Shown: positions 39,465 to 47,651 of the stretch, in pieces | Position numbering within the stretch: the first letter of the stretch is position 1 | How the letters are laid out: each line of letters opens with the position of its first letter | Source of the DNA: Flavobacterium sp. KACC 22763 | GTDB lineage: Bacteria > Bacteroidota > Bacteroidia > Flavobacteriales > Flavobacteriaceae | Length of the DNA stretch: 64,000 nucleotides | Direction: 5' to 3' | NCBI RefSeq assembly: GCF_028736155.1 | Contig: NZ_CP117879.1 | Location: 1,364,001-1,428,000, forward strand | Notes under the pieces: model-generated | What the model was told of the DNA's origin: nothing | Seen by the model: only the letters and a program-made list of their open reading frames with translations | The model's database searches: none | Program-made: the position numbers and the translations under genes

Positions 39465-42400
39465 CTATTTCTTCACTTTTTTTGTTTTATAGTATTTTCG
39501 ATACTTTGGATATGTTATAGCTCCAATTATAGAAATTGTAATCAAGCAGTAATAAATCCAGTTTAATGAATGTGCTTCGCCACTTGCGTAAGAGTGTAAA
39601 CCTACTAAGTGGAAGTTTACTCCATAATAAGTAAACAAGATAGAAACAAAAGCATACATACTCATTAAGTTAAAGAACCATTTTCCTCTTAATGCAGGAA
39701 CAAAACGAGCGTGAATTACAAATGCATAAACCATAATCGAGATTAAAGCCCAAGTTTCCTTTGGATCCCATCCCCAGTAACGTCCCCAGCTTTCGTTTGC
39801 CCATTGTCCTCCAAGGAAGTTTCCGATAGTCAGCATGATAAGACCGATTGTTAAAGACATTTCGTTGATATACGTTATCTCTTTAATGTTCAATTCCATT
39901 TTAGCTTTGTTTTTCTCAGTTGTAAAGAAAATCAATACTAATGATACAAAACCTAAAATCATTCCTAATGCAGTCGGACCATAACTACCTACAATAACTG
40001 CTACGTGAATCATTAACCAATATGAATTAAGAACCGGCTGTAAATTTGCAATTTCTGGATCGATCCAGTTTAAGTACGCTGCCATTAAAATCATAGCAGT
40101 AACGAAAGCTGATGAAGCTACTGTAAGTTTTGATTTTCTATCAAAAGCCAATCCGAAGAACATGGTTGACCAAGCCACATATACAATAGATTCGTACGCA
40201 TTACTCCAAGGAGCGTGACCAGAAATATACCAGCGTGCAATTAACCCTAATGTATGAAGCGCAAACAATAATCCGATAATAATATGGAAGGCATTTACAG
40301 TAATACGAAGCCATTTTTTCTCAAAGAAAATATTGACAATAATAAAAATGAACATAAAACTTGCCGCTGTAATATACCAATATGGTAGTTTTTGAAAAAC
40401 GTCATATTTGTTATAGGCAATCTCTGCATCAATTTTTTGCTCGCTTGGTCTTACTTTTGCACCAAATTTCTTTTGAAAGCCATTGATGCTTTCTACTAAA
40501 TTATCTGCTGTGTCAAAGTTTTTGGTGATAGAACCGTTATTCAAAGCACTAAAATATAAAGGCAGAATTTGTTTCACGTAAGTAGAATCCATTCCTTTAA
40601 AACCAGCACTTTCGCGTTCTAGATAAGAAACCCATTTATGATTTGGATCATTAGGAATTGGGAAGATTCTTAAAATACTACCGCTTAATGCCGATTCCAT
40701 TAAGTTTACTTTTTTATCGGTTTCAACAAAATCTTTCTCAAAACTATTCGGATTAGCCGCTTTATAAGCTGCATCTAAATATGGAGATAATTTATAATTT
40801 CCTTGCTCATCAAAGAATTTTACAAATGGTGCGTATTTATCTTTCGAATCGATACCAATGATTTTACGGATACTATCATTTTTTGTATTGATATAAATAA
40901 TAGGAACCTGAATCCAAACTTGAGCATATTGCGTCATAGACAAAAATACCTGATCAGAATTCATTTCGTTGTATTTGTCATCATGACTTACCTTACGAAG
41001 TAATTCAGAAGAAAACGTATTAATAGGCTTCATTCTACCCCCAGCATCCTGAATAATCAGACGTCCAAATTTTGCTGCATGTGCTTCTGGCGCTTTGTAA
41101 ATATTCAATAAAGAATCTAGTTGTTTCTTGCTTGGCGGTGCAGTAACATGATTCGCATGATCATTTGGATCTGCACTGTGATTGTGATCATGATCATGTG
41201 AGTGAACATGCGGTGATTGCTGCGCAAAACTGCTTAAACTCAACATTAAAACTAAAATCGTAATTAGTTTTTCTTTTTTCTTTTTAACAGCCTCAAGCTT
41301 ACGCTTCAAATCACCAAAACGAGAATGTTTAGTAAACATAATAGCCATTAAACCAATGTATAATATATAATAACCAAAATAAGTAATATTAGTTCCCCAG
41401 AAATCATGGTTAACAGATAAAACAGTTCCTTTTTCGTCTGGATCAAACGAAGACTGGAAGAAACGATATCCTTTATAATCCAAAACGTGATTCATAAAAA
41501 TATCTGCATCAAAAGTTTCTGTAGAATCTTGAACAGTTACTTTACTTTTATATGAAGAATAACTTTTTTCCGTTCCAGGATATTTCTCAGCAATAAAGTC
41601 GTTCAAACGAATTTTAAATGGCAAAACATAAGCTTTGCTTCCAAAAAATAAAGAATATTCTATATTGCCAATTTTAACTGTTTTAGCTTCTCCAACTTGT
41701 CCTTTATTACCAAAAAGCATTACTTCTTTTTCCTGTCCTTCAGCTTTTACTTTTACTACCAAAGCATCTCTATGAGATTTTGCTTTAAAGTCGTTATTAG
41801 ATTCATAGTCCACTTTTCCTCTCATTGGAGGTTCTGGAAATACAATTCTAATATCTCCAATGCTATATAACGAACGCATCATTAAAGGCTGTACATCATC
41901 TTTCGTAACTTTTCCTTTAAATTGATCCGCCATTCGCATAAATTCACCTTCAAAAGGAGTCTGAATTGTATATTCTTTTCCAGTAGTATTGATGTTTATT
42001 GCGCCGTCTGTCTGCTTATTTAAAGCAAACAAAACATTGTGAATGTTCTGAACTTCACCTTCTTTAAGATAATGTTCTTCACGCCCACCGGCTCCAGCTT
42101 CAACTAATTTCAAGTATAAAGTTCCTTTTGGATCTGGTTTAACCACTTCTTTAGCTCCCATGATATAGTTCGAATAGGTAACTTCAAAAGGAGTCTCGTC
42201 AAATTTTCCAGAAATGCTGAAATCATTATTCGTAACAGGAGAAAGTATAAGACTTTTTTCAAAGACTCTTCTTTTCATTTCACCCTTATATTCACCATCA
42301 GCAAAAATGGTTAAAAAGGTTTTATCTGAATAAACTTGGTTTTCAGCCGCGCCTTCGCGAATTGGCATCATTCCTTCATAACTAATATATCGTGTAATAA

Positions 42401-42680
42401 AAGCTCCTAAAAGGATAAAAATAAAAGAAAGGTGCAATAAAAGACTTGCCCATTTTTCTTTTTTATGCAGTTGGTATTTTTTGATATTTCCGAAGAAATT
42501 GAGCACAAAGATGGCCATAATAGCTTCAAACCACCAAGTATTGTAAATTAGTATTCTGGCTGTATCGGTATTGTATTTACTTTCGATAAAAGTTCCAACA
42601 CCCATTGCAATTGCAAATGTTAAAAAAAGAACGGCCATTAATCGTGTAGAAAACAAAAAAGAGAATATTTTTTTATCCAT
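39465..42680 (-). CDS. ccsBA: Fused cytochrome c biogenesis protein CcsB-CcsA (ResB-ResC)
   Basis: The 1071-residue inner-membrane protein fuses a ResB/CcsB part (membrane helices near 10-30, 50-65, 80-97 and 433-450 around a large periplasmic domain) to a CcsA part with several helices after about residue 770. The haem-handling WWD segment lies at about 957-980 (WANESWGRYWGWDPKETW). System II synthases export haem and attach it to apocytochrome c. Residues 491-511 are a His/Asp-rich stretch (HVHSHDHDHNH) directly after a second signal-like hydrophobic segment (471-487). This suggests that two ancestral proteins were joined here. A minus-strand -7 element (TACTTTTG) lies at 42712-42719. Confidence 0.92.
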   Translation of the reverse strand: MDKKIFSFLFSTRLMAVLFLTFAIAMGVGTFIESKYNTDTARILIYNTWWFEAIMAIFVLNFFGNIKKYQLHKKEKWASLLLHLSFIFILLGAFITRYISYEGMMPIREGAAENQVYSDKTFLTIFADGEYKGEMKRRVFEKSLILSPVTNNDFSISGKFDETPFEVTYSNYIMGAKEVVKPDPKGTLYLKLVEAGAGGREEHYLKEGEVQNIHNVLFALNKQTDGAININTTGKEYTIQTPFEGEFMRMADQFKGKVTKDDVQPLMMRSLYSIGDIRIVFPEPPMRGKVDYESNNDFKAKSHRDALVVKVKAEGQEKEVMLFGNKGQVGEAKTVKIGNIEYSLFFGSKAYVLPFKIRLNDFIAEKYPGTEKSYSSYKSKVTVQDSTETFDADIFMNHVLDYKGYRFFQSSFDPDEKGTVLSVNHDFWGTNITYFGYYILYIGLMAIMFTKHSRFGDLKRKLEAVKKKKEKLITILVLMLSLSSFAQQSPHVHSHDHDHNHSADPNDHANHVTAPPSKKQLDSLLNIYKAPEAHAAKFGRLIIQDAGGRMKPINTFSSELLRKVSHDDKYNEMNSDQVFLSMTQYAQVWIQVPIIYINTKNDSIRKIIGIDSKDKYAPFVKFFDEQGNYKLSPYLDAAYKAANPNSFEKDFVETDKKVNLMESALSGSILRIFPIPNDPNHKWVSYLERESAGFKGMDSTYVKQILPLYFSALNNGSITKNFDTADNLVESINGFQKKFGAKVRPSEQKIDAEIAYNKYDVFQKLPYWYITAASFMFIFIIVNIFFEKKWLRITVNAFHIIIGLLFALHTLGLIARWYISGHAPWSNAYESIVYVAWSTMFFGLAFDRKSKLTVASSAFVTAMILMAAYLNWIDPEIANLQPVLNSYWLMIHVAVIVGSYGPTALGMILGFVSLVLIFFTTEKNKAKMELNIKEITYINEMSLTIGLIMLTIGNFLGGQWANESWGRYWGWDPKETWALISIMVYAFVIHARFVPALRGKWFFNLMSMYAFVSILFTYYGVNFHLVGLHSYASGEAHSLNWIYYCLITISIIGAITYPKYRKYYKTKKVKK

Positions 42681-42711
42681 TTCTTAGGGATTACATTGTA
42701 TAAAAGTGCGA

Positions 42712-42719
42712 CAAAAGTA
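42712..42719 (-). promoter_or_regulatory. -7 element of ccsBA
   Basis: Plus-strand CAAAAGTA reads TACTTTTG on the minus strand, a full TAnnTTTG. It lies 32 bases before the ATG. No matching TTG was found. Confidence 0.4.
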
Positions 42720-42863
42720 CTCAAAAATGTTGATTAGCAGGCTTCGCCTTTTGTTAATAAAAACCAAAAATAAGGACTATTTTTCAAACAAATTGATAAT
42801 ATAGAAAGTTAAAACCTACAAAACCAATATGCGTTTTTTTATTAATTACTTTTATAAAAAAAG

Positions 42864-42879
42864 TGTTAGAATTCTAACA
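42864..42879. promoter_or_regulatory. 16-bp perfect palindrome, possible operator
   Basis: TGTTAGAATTCTAACA is perfectly self-complementary and lies between the divergent ccsBA and DUF2520 genes, about 90 bp before the latter's promoter. A regulator binding site is possible; no candidate protein is evident. Confidence 0.35.
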
Positions 42880-42955
42880 GAAAATACGAGACAATAAAAA
42901 CTTCAAAAAAGCATTATCAATATGGATTAGGCTCCTTTCATTAAAAAAATAATAC

Positions 42956-42963
42956 TAATTTTG
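42956..42963 (+). promoter_or_regulatory. -7 element next to a start codon (leaderless transcript likely)
   Basis: TAATTTTG ends only five bases before the ATG at 42969. The RNA would begin at or within a base or two of the start codon. Confidence 0.45.
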
Positions 42964-42968
42964 CTTTC

Positions 42969-43730
42969 ATGATTCAGATAACTATAATTGGTTCCGGCAA
43001 CGTTGCACAGCATTTGATAAGGGCTTTCTCTGCCAGCAAAATTGTTGAAATTAAACAGGTTTTTTCGAGAAAGAAAGAAGCCTTGATCCATTTAATTGAT
43101 TCTGAAAAGATTGTAACCGATTTTGCAGCATTAGAACCAACCGATTTACATATTATTTCAGTTTCAGACAATGCTATTTCAGAAGTTTCAGAACAGCTTC
43201 CGTTTAACAATCAGCTAGTGGTTCATACTTCTGGAACATCTTCAATTGAGCTTTTAAACCCTAAAAATAGACGTGGAGTTTTTTATCCGCTTCAAACATT
43301 TTCTAAGAATAAGGAAATTAATTATTCTATAGTACCTTTCTGTTTGGAAGCAGAAAACACAGCCGATTTTAAACTTTTGGAAACAGTTGCTAAAAGTATT
43401 TCTACTGCAGTTTATTCTATAAGTTCAGAACAGCGAAAAGCACTTCATGTAGCGGCCGTTTTTGTCAGCAATTTCACAAATCACTTGTACCAAATAGGAC
43501 AAGAAGTCTGTGAAGAAAACCAAGTTCCTTTTGCTGTTTTACGACCATTGATTCAGGAAACCGCTGATAAAATCAACACACTCGATCCTATTGATGCACA
43601 AACGGGTCCGGCCATTCGCCATGATTCAAATACAATTGACTCGCATCTGGCTTTTTTACAAGACGAAAACAAAAAAAATATCTATAAAATCCTAACACAA
43701 TCTATACAGCATAATGGCAAAAAGTTATAA
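42969..43730 (+). CDS. Rossmann-fold DUF2520 protein
   Basis: The 253-residue protein has an N-terminal dinucleotide-binding motif IIGSGNVAQHL (residues 5-15) and a C-terminal all-helical DUF2520 domain (about 125-250, with LHVAAVFVSNFTNHLYQIG). The overall layout resembles 6-phosphogluconate or ketopantoate dehydrogenases. The substrate is unknown. The start is supported because the Rossmann strand begins at residue 2. The gene overlaps the KdsC-like gene by 17 bp, so they are translationally coupled. Confidence 0.88.
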   Translation: MIQITIIGSGNVAQHLIRAFSASKIVEIKQVFSRKKEALIHLIDSEKIVTDFAALEPTDLHIISVSDNAISEVSEQLPFNNQLVVHTSGTSSIELLNPKNRRGVFYPLQTFSKNKEINYSIVPFCLEAENTADFKLLETVAKSISTAVYSISSEQRKALHVAAVFVSNFTNHLYQIGQEVCEENQVPFAVLRPLIQETADKINTLDPIDAQTGPAIRHDSNTIDSHLAFLQDENKKNIYKILTQSIQHNGKKL

Positions 43731-44241
43731 AGAATTAATGAATGACATCACAACCTTCGTTTTTGATGTAGACGGCGTACTTACAGACAGCTCAGTTTTT
43801 GTAACCAATGAAGGTGAAATGCTAAGAACGATGAATATTCGTGATGGTTTTGCAATGAAAGCTGCAATCGAAAGTGGTTATCATGTTTGCATTATTTCTG
43901 GCGGAAGCAATGAAGGCGTTCGCATTCGTCTTCAAAATCTTGGCATTAATGACATTCATTTAGGAACTCCAGATAAAGTAAAAACTTTTAAAGCTTATAC
44001 CGAAACTCATAATATTAAACCTGAAAATGTGCTATATATGGGAGACGATATTCCAGATTTTCACGTGATGAAATTAGTTGGACTTCCTACTTGTCCTCAA
44101 GATGCAAGTCCAGAAATTAAGAATATCTGCCGCTATATTTCACACGTAAAAGGCGGGCGTGGCGCTGCAAGAGACGTTATCGAGCAAGTGATGAAAGTGC
44201 AAGGGAAATGGATGGAATACTTTAACGGACAACATGATTAA
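43714..44241 (+). CDS. KdsC-like HAD phosphatase (3-deoxy-D-manno-octulosonate 8-phosphate phosphatase)
   Basis: The 175-residue C0-type HAD enzyme carries the nucleophile motif FDVDGVLTD (D18, D20). The second motif is the serine of IISGGSN, and the third is MGDDIPD with its catalytic aspartates. It lacks a cap domain, as tetrameric KdsC does. It would release KDO from KDO-8-phosphate for lipopolysaccharide, although related sugar phosphates are possible. No other KDO gene is in the window. It overlaps the DUF2520 gene. Confidence 0.88.
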   Translation: MAKSYKELMNDITTFVFDVDGVLTDSSVFVTNEGEMLRTMNIRDGFAMKAAIESGYHVCIISGGSNEGVRIRLQNLGINDIHLGTPDKVKTFKAYTETHNIKPENVLYMGDDIPDFHVMKLVGLPTCPQDASPEIKNICRYISHVKGGRGAARDVIEQVMKVQGKWMEYFNGQHD

Positions 44242-44242
44242 T

Positions 44243-44320
44243 TTAATTGTGAATTGTTAATTATAAATTGTTAATTAAAAAACTTAGAACCTTAGCATCT
44301 TAGCCCCTCAGAATCTTAAA
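44243..44320. repeat. TTGTTAATTATAAATT direct repeats and a CTTAG-type half element
   Basis: The 82-bp gap holds tandem AATTGTTAATTATAAATTG-like units, followed by CTTAGAACCTTAGCATCTTAG, a half copy of the family seen at 25395 and 61140. Confidence 0.6.
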
Positions 44321-44323
44321 AAA

Positions 44324-45250
44324 ATGAAATTCCTCAAACTCATTCGTTATAAAAACCTTTTAATGCTTGCTTTTATGCAGCTGCTTTTTCGTTATGCCTT
44401 TTTAAAACAGCAAGAGATTCCGCTGGCATTATCAGATTGGCAATACGGATTACTTGTATTAAGCACTGTTTTATTGGCTGCTGCAGGTTACGTTATCAAT
44501 AACATTTACGATGTAGGAACCGACAGCATCAACAAACCAAATGATGTAGTAGTCGGAAAAGGAATTACAGAAACTATGGCCTACAATATTTATATTGGTC
44601 TGAATATTTCTGGTGTTGCCCTTGGTTTTATTCTATCGAATATTATCATGAGGCCAACTTTTGCTTCGCTTTTTATTTTAATTGCATCGTTGCTATATTT
44701 TTATGCAACAACGCTAAAACAAATTATGATTTTAGGCAATTTTGTTGTCGCATTGCTTTTGGCTGTGAGCGTTTTAATTATTGGAGTTTTTGACCTTTTT
44801 CCTGCTACAACAGGCGAAAACCAAGCGCAAATGGCAAGTCTTTTTTCTATTTTAATAGATTATGCTTTATTTGCTTTTATGATTAATTTCATTCGCGAAA
44901 TTGTAAAAGATATTGAAGATGTCAATGGCGATTATAATATGGGAATGAACACATTACCAGTTGCAATTGGAGTTAACCGAGCTGCAAAAATAGCTTTAGG
45001 TTTTGCCGTTATTGCCTTCATTCTATCTGGATTGTATTGCAATACTTATTTCATGCAAAATAAGCTTTATATTGCTGTATTTTATGCTTTTGCAACAGTT
45101 TTAGCGCCTTTACTATATTTTATTGTCAAAATATTTAGTGCAAAATCTCAAAAGGAATTTCATCATTTAAGCAGTATTCTAAAACTTATTTTGTTCTTCG
45201 GAATTTTATCAATCTTGGTTATTGCCTTAAATATCAAATACAATGCTTAA
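44324..45250 (+). CDS. UbiA-family prenyltransferase (geranylgeranylglycerol-phosphate geranylgeranyltransferase-like)
   Basis: The 308-residue inner-membrane protein has about eight or nine hydrophobic helices and the prenyl-diphosphate Asp motif NNIYDVGTDSINKPND (59-74). A second motif, DIEDVNGDYNMGMNT, lies near 200. Flavobacterial relatives are often annotated as archaeal-type GGGP geranylgeranyltransferases, which would join two isoprenoid chains to glycerol phosphate. Another aromatic or alcohol acceptor is possible. The Maf gene overlaps its end by 8 bp. Confidence 0.85.
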   Translation: MKFLKLIRYKNLLMLAFMQLLFRYAFLKQQEIPLALSDWQYGLLVLSTVLLAAAGYVINNIYDVGTDSINKPNDVVVGKGITETMAYNIYIGLNISGVALGFILSNIIMRPTFASLFILIASLLYFYATTLKQIMILGNFVVALLLAVSVLIIGVFDLFPATTGENQAQMASLFSILIDYALFAFMINFIREIVKDIEDVNGDYNMGMNTLPVAIGVNRAAKIALGFAVIAFILSGLYCNTYFMQNKLYIAVFYAFATVLAPLLYFIVKIFSAKSQKEFHHLSSILKLILFFGILSILVIALNIKYNA

Positions 45251-45827
45251 AGAAAAATTAAAAAAATATAAAATCATTTTAGCTTCGGGTTCGCCTCGCA
45301 GACAGCAGTTTTTTAAGGATTTGGATCTTGATTTTGAAATTCGTTTAAAAGACGTTGAGGAAATCTATCCGCCAGAATTAAAGGCCGCAGAAATTACCGA
45401 TTATCTTGCTGAATTAAAGGCGAATGCTTTTGAAGGCGAACTGAAAGAGAATGAAATTCTAGTGACAAGCGATACTATTGTATGGCATGAGAATAAAGCT
45501 TTAGGAAAACCAAAAAATGCCGAAGAAGCTTTTGCTATGATAAAATCAATGTCTAATGCAACGCATGAGGTAATTACTTCGGTTTGCTTTAAAACAGCCC
45601 ACTCTTCTACTCTTTTGCATGATATTACTAAAGTAACTTTTAACGATCTGTCAGACGAAGCTATTTTGTACTATATCGAAAATTACAAACCTTATGATAA
45701 AGCTGGTGCTTATGGCATACAGGAATGGTTTGGTTTTATGGCAGTTGCAAAAGTAGAAGGCTCTTATACCAATGTAATGGGACTTCCGACAGCAAAAGTT
45801 TATGAATTTTTGACTACATTAGTGTAA
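45243..45827 (+). CDS. Maf-like nucleoside triphosphate pyrophosphatase
   Basis: The 194-residue protein fits the Maf/YhdE family, with ILASGSPRRQQFF near the N-terminus, VTSDTIVW in the middle and KPYDKAGAYGIQEWFG further on. These enzymes hydrolyse dTTP, UTP or modified nucleotides to monophosphates, limiting their incorporation and sometimes affecting septum formation. The length is typical. It overlaps the prenyltransferase gene, and the mechanosensitive-channel gene follows after 10 bp. Confidence 0.92.
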   Translation: MLKEKLKKYKIILASGSPRRQQFFKDLDLDFEIRLKDVEEIYPPELKAAEITDYLAELKANAFEGELKENEILVTSDTIVWHENKALGKPKNAEEAFAMIKSMSNATHEVITSVCFKTAHSSTLLHDITKVTFNDLSDEAILYYIENYKPYDKAGAYGIQEWFGFMAVAKVEGSYTNVMGLPTAKVYEFLTTLV

Positions 45828-45837
45828 AAATTTATTT

Positions 45838-46368
45838 ATGTTTTCTTTTAAAGAGTATAGCCGAGAAATAATAACCACAATCATTCTTGTTGGTGTTTTG
45901 ATTGTGCTTCGTATCGTAATTGCAAAATTAATACGACGTTTTGCTGCTACAAGCCAATTATTTGAACATCGTACCAATTTGGTTATTAAGTATATTAATA
46001 TTTTAATGAATATACTTGTAGTCACAACTTTGATTCTAATTTGGGGCGTTCAAACCGAAGATATTTTTATTACAATTTCTTCTATTGCCACTGTAATTGG
46101 AGTTGCGATGTTTGCTCAATGGTCTATTTTGAGCAATATTACTTCTGGAATGGTTTTATTCTTTTCTTTTCCTTTTAGAATTGGAGACACCATTAAAATT
46201 CATGACAAAGATTTTCCAATCGAAGCCGAAATCGAAGACATTAACACCTTTCATGTAAGTTTAAAAACAAAGGAAGGAGAGAAAATTGTTTTCCCAAATA
46301 ATCTATTACTTCAGAAAGGAATTTCTATTATTCCTGCAAAGTATGAAGAGCGTGAATTTTTCGACTAA
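45838..46368 (+). CDS. Small MscS-type mechanosensitive channel
   Basis: The 176-residue protein has two to three N-terminal helices (about 10-28, 55-72 and 78-103). The pore-lining segment VIGVAMFAQWSILSNITSGMVLFF leads into the beta domain start FRIGDTIKIHD. It lacks the long C-terminal cage of E. coli MscS (286 residues) and ends just after the beta domain. Such short forms are common in Bacteroidota and should still form heptameric tension-gated pores. Confidence 0.85.
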   Translation: MFSFKEYSREIITTIILVGVLIVLRIVIAKLIRRFAATSQLFEHRTNLVIKYINILMNILVVTTLILIWGVQTEDIFITISSIATVIGVAMFAQWSILSNITSGMVLFFSFPFRIGDTIKIHDKDFPIEAEIEDINTFHVSLKTKEGEKIVFPNNLLLQKGISIIPAKYEEREFFD

Positions 46369-46470
46369 AATATAATGGGAATTTTATAACGGGTACGAGA
46401 AAAGCTAGAACGTAAAAAGACAAATAAATCGTAATATTTGTTATATAAATTCAGCTAAATAAAAATAAAA

Positions 46471-47571
46471 ATGACTCGGCCTATAACATTACCATTTTAT
46501 GCAAAACTTTCCTTTATTCTTGTTATTTTAATCTGTTTTGCATTTATTTTTTGCATCGGAAAAGATATTCTTACACCCGTTCTAATGGCATTCTTATTTG
46601 CTGTTTTATTGCTTCCGATTTTTACTTTTTTAAATACAAAATGTAAGTTCCCAAGACATCTCGCTGCAATTGTTTGTCTCGTCCTTTTTATATCTTGCAT
46701 TGTCGGAATCTTAGTTTTTATCTCTTACCAAGTCACTTACATAGCAAATGATTTTGAAACTATAAAGAAAAACGCCAACTCCTTTATTATTGAAATCCAT
46801 AAATTTATAAGAGAAAATTTTCAGGTAAGTATTGGTGAGCAAAAAAAATATCTAGATTCGGTTACCAAAGATTCGGTTAAAACGGGTCAGGCAAAATTAG
46901 GCTCGTTTATAATTTCGATAAGCGATGTTCTTCTGGATAGTACCATTATGATTATTTACACGTTTCTGTTTCTAATTTACAAAGAGCATTTTAAATTGTT
47001 TTTTGCGAAACTAATCAAACAAGAAAATCATGCTGTTCTGCAAGATATATTATCTCAGATAAAAGTTTCGATCAATAATTACATAGTAAGCTTAATTATC
47101 GAAATGATTGTAGTTTCGGTATTAACTAGTCTGGGTTTGTGGATTATTGGCGTAAAATATTTTATCCTTCTCGGATTAATAACCGGAATTTTGAATTTGA
47201 TTCCTTATATCGGAATTTTTATTGCTGGAGTAATTACGGTTCTAGCATCGCTAACAGGATCTGGAGAAATATCTGTAATTCTCGGAATTCTTATTGTAAA
47301 TATTATTGTTCAGTTTATCGATAATAATTTGCTTGTGCCTTTAATTATAAATTCTAAAGTAGAAATAAATGCCTTTGTTTCAATCATGGGCATTATTGTG
47401 GGAGGAGCCGCTGCCGGAATTGCCGGAATGTTTTTAGCCATTCCTCTTTTAGCAATTTTAAAAATTATTTTTGACCGAATTGATTCTCTTTCCGCTTGGG
47501 GTTATCTCATGGGAAATCACGTTCCAAGAAAATTTGTCTGGAGAAAGAGAAAAATTACAACAGAAAATTAA
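46471..47571 (+). CDS. AI-2E family transporter
   Basis: The 366-residue inner-membrane protein has seven or eight hydrophobic helices and the family signatures NLIPYIGIFIAGV and PLIINSKVEINAF. Members include the AI-2 exporter TqsA and Na+/H+-type exchangers. The family label does not fix the substrate. It starts 102 bp after the MscS-like gene. The next gene, an Omp85-like barrel, begins 80 bp later. Confidence 0.88.
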   Translation: MTRPITLPFYAKLSFILVILICFAFIFCIGKDILTPVLMAFLFAVLLLPIFTFLNTKCKFPRHLAAIVCLVLFISCIVGILVFISYQVTYIANDFETIKKNANSFIIEIHKFIRENFQVSIGEQKKYLDSVTKDSVKTGQAKLGSFIISISDVLLDSTIMIIYTFLFLIYKEHFKLFFAKLIKQENHAVLQDILSQIKVSINNYIVSLIIEMIVVSVLTSLGLWIIGVKYFILLGLITGILNLIPYIGIFIAGVITVLASLTGSGEISVILGILIVNIIVQFIDNNLLVPLIINSKVEINAFVSIMGIIVGGAAAGIAGMFLAIPLLAILKIIFDRIDSLSAWGYLMGNHVPRKFVWRKRKITTEN

Positions 47572-47651
47572 AAAAAGCGTTATGCTAGCATAGTATTTAT
47601 TTATTCCTTAAATTCATAAAACTTAAAAAAATATTAGAAGAAAATTACCGA

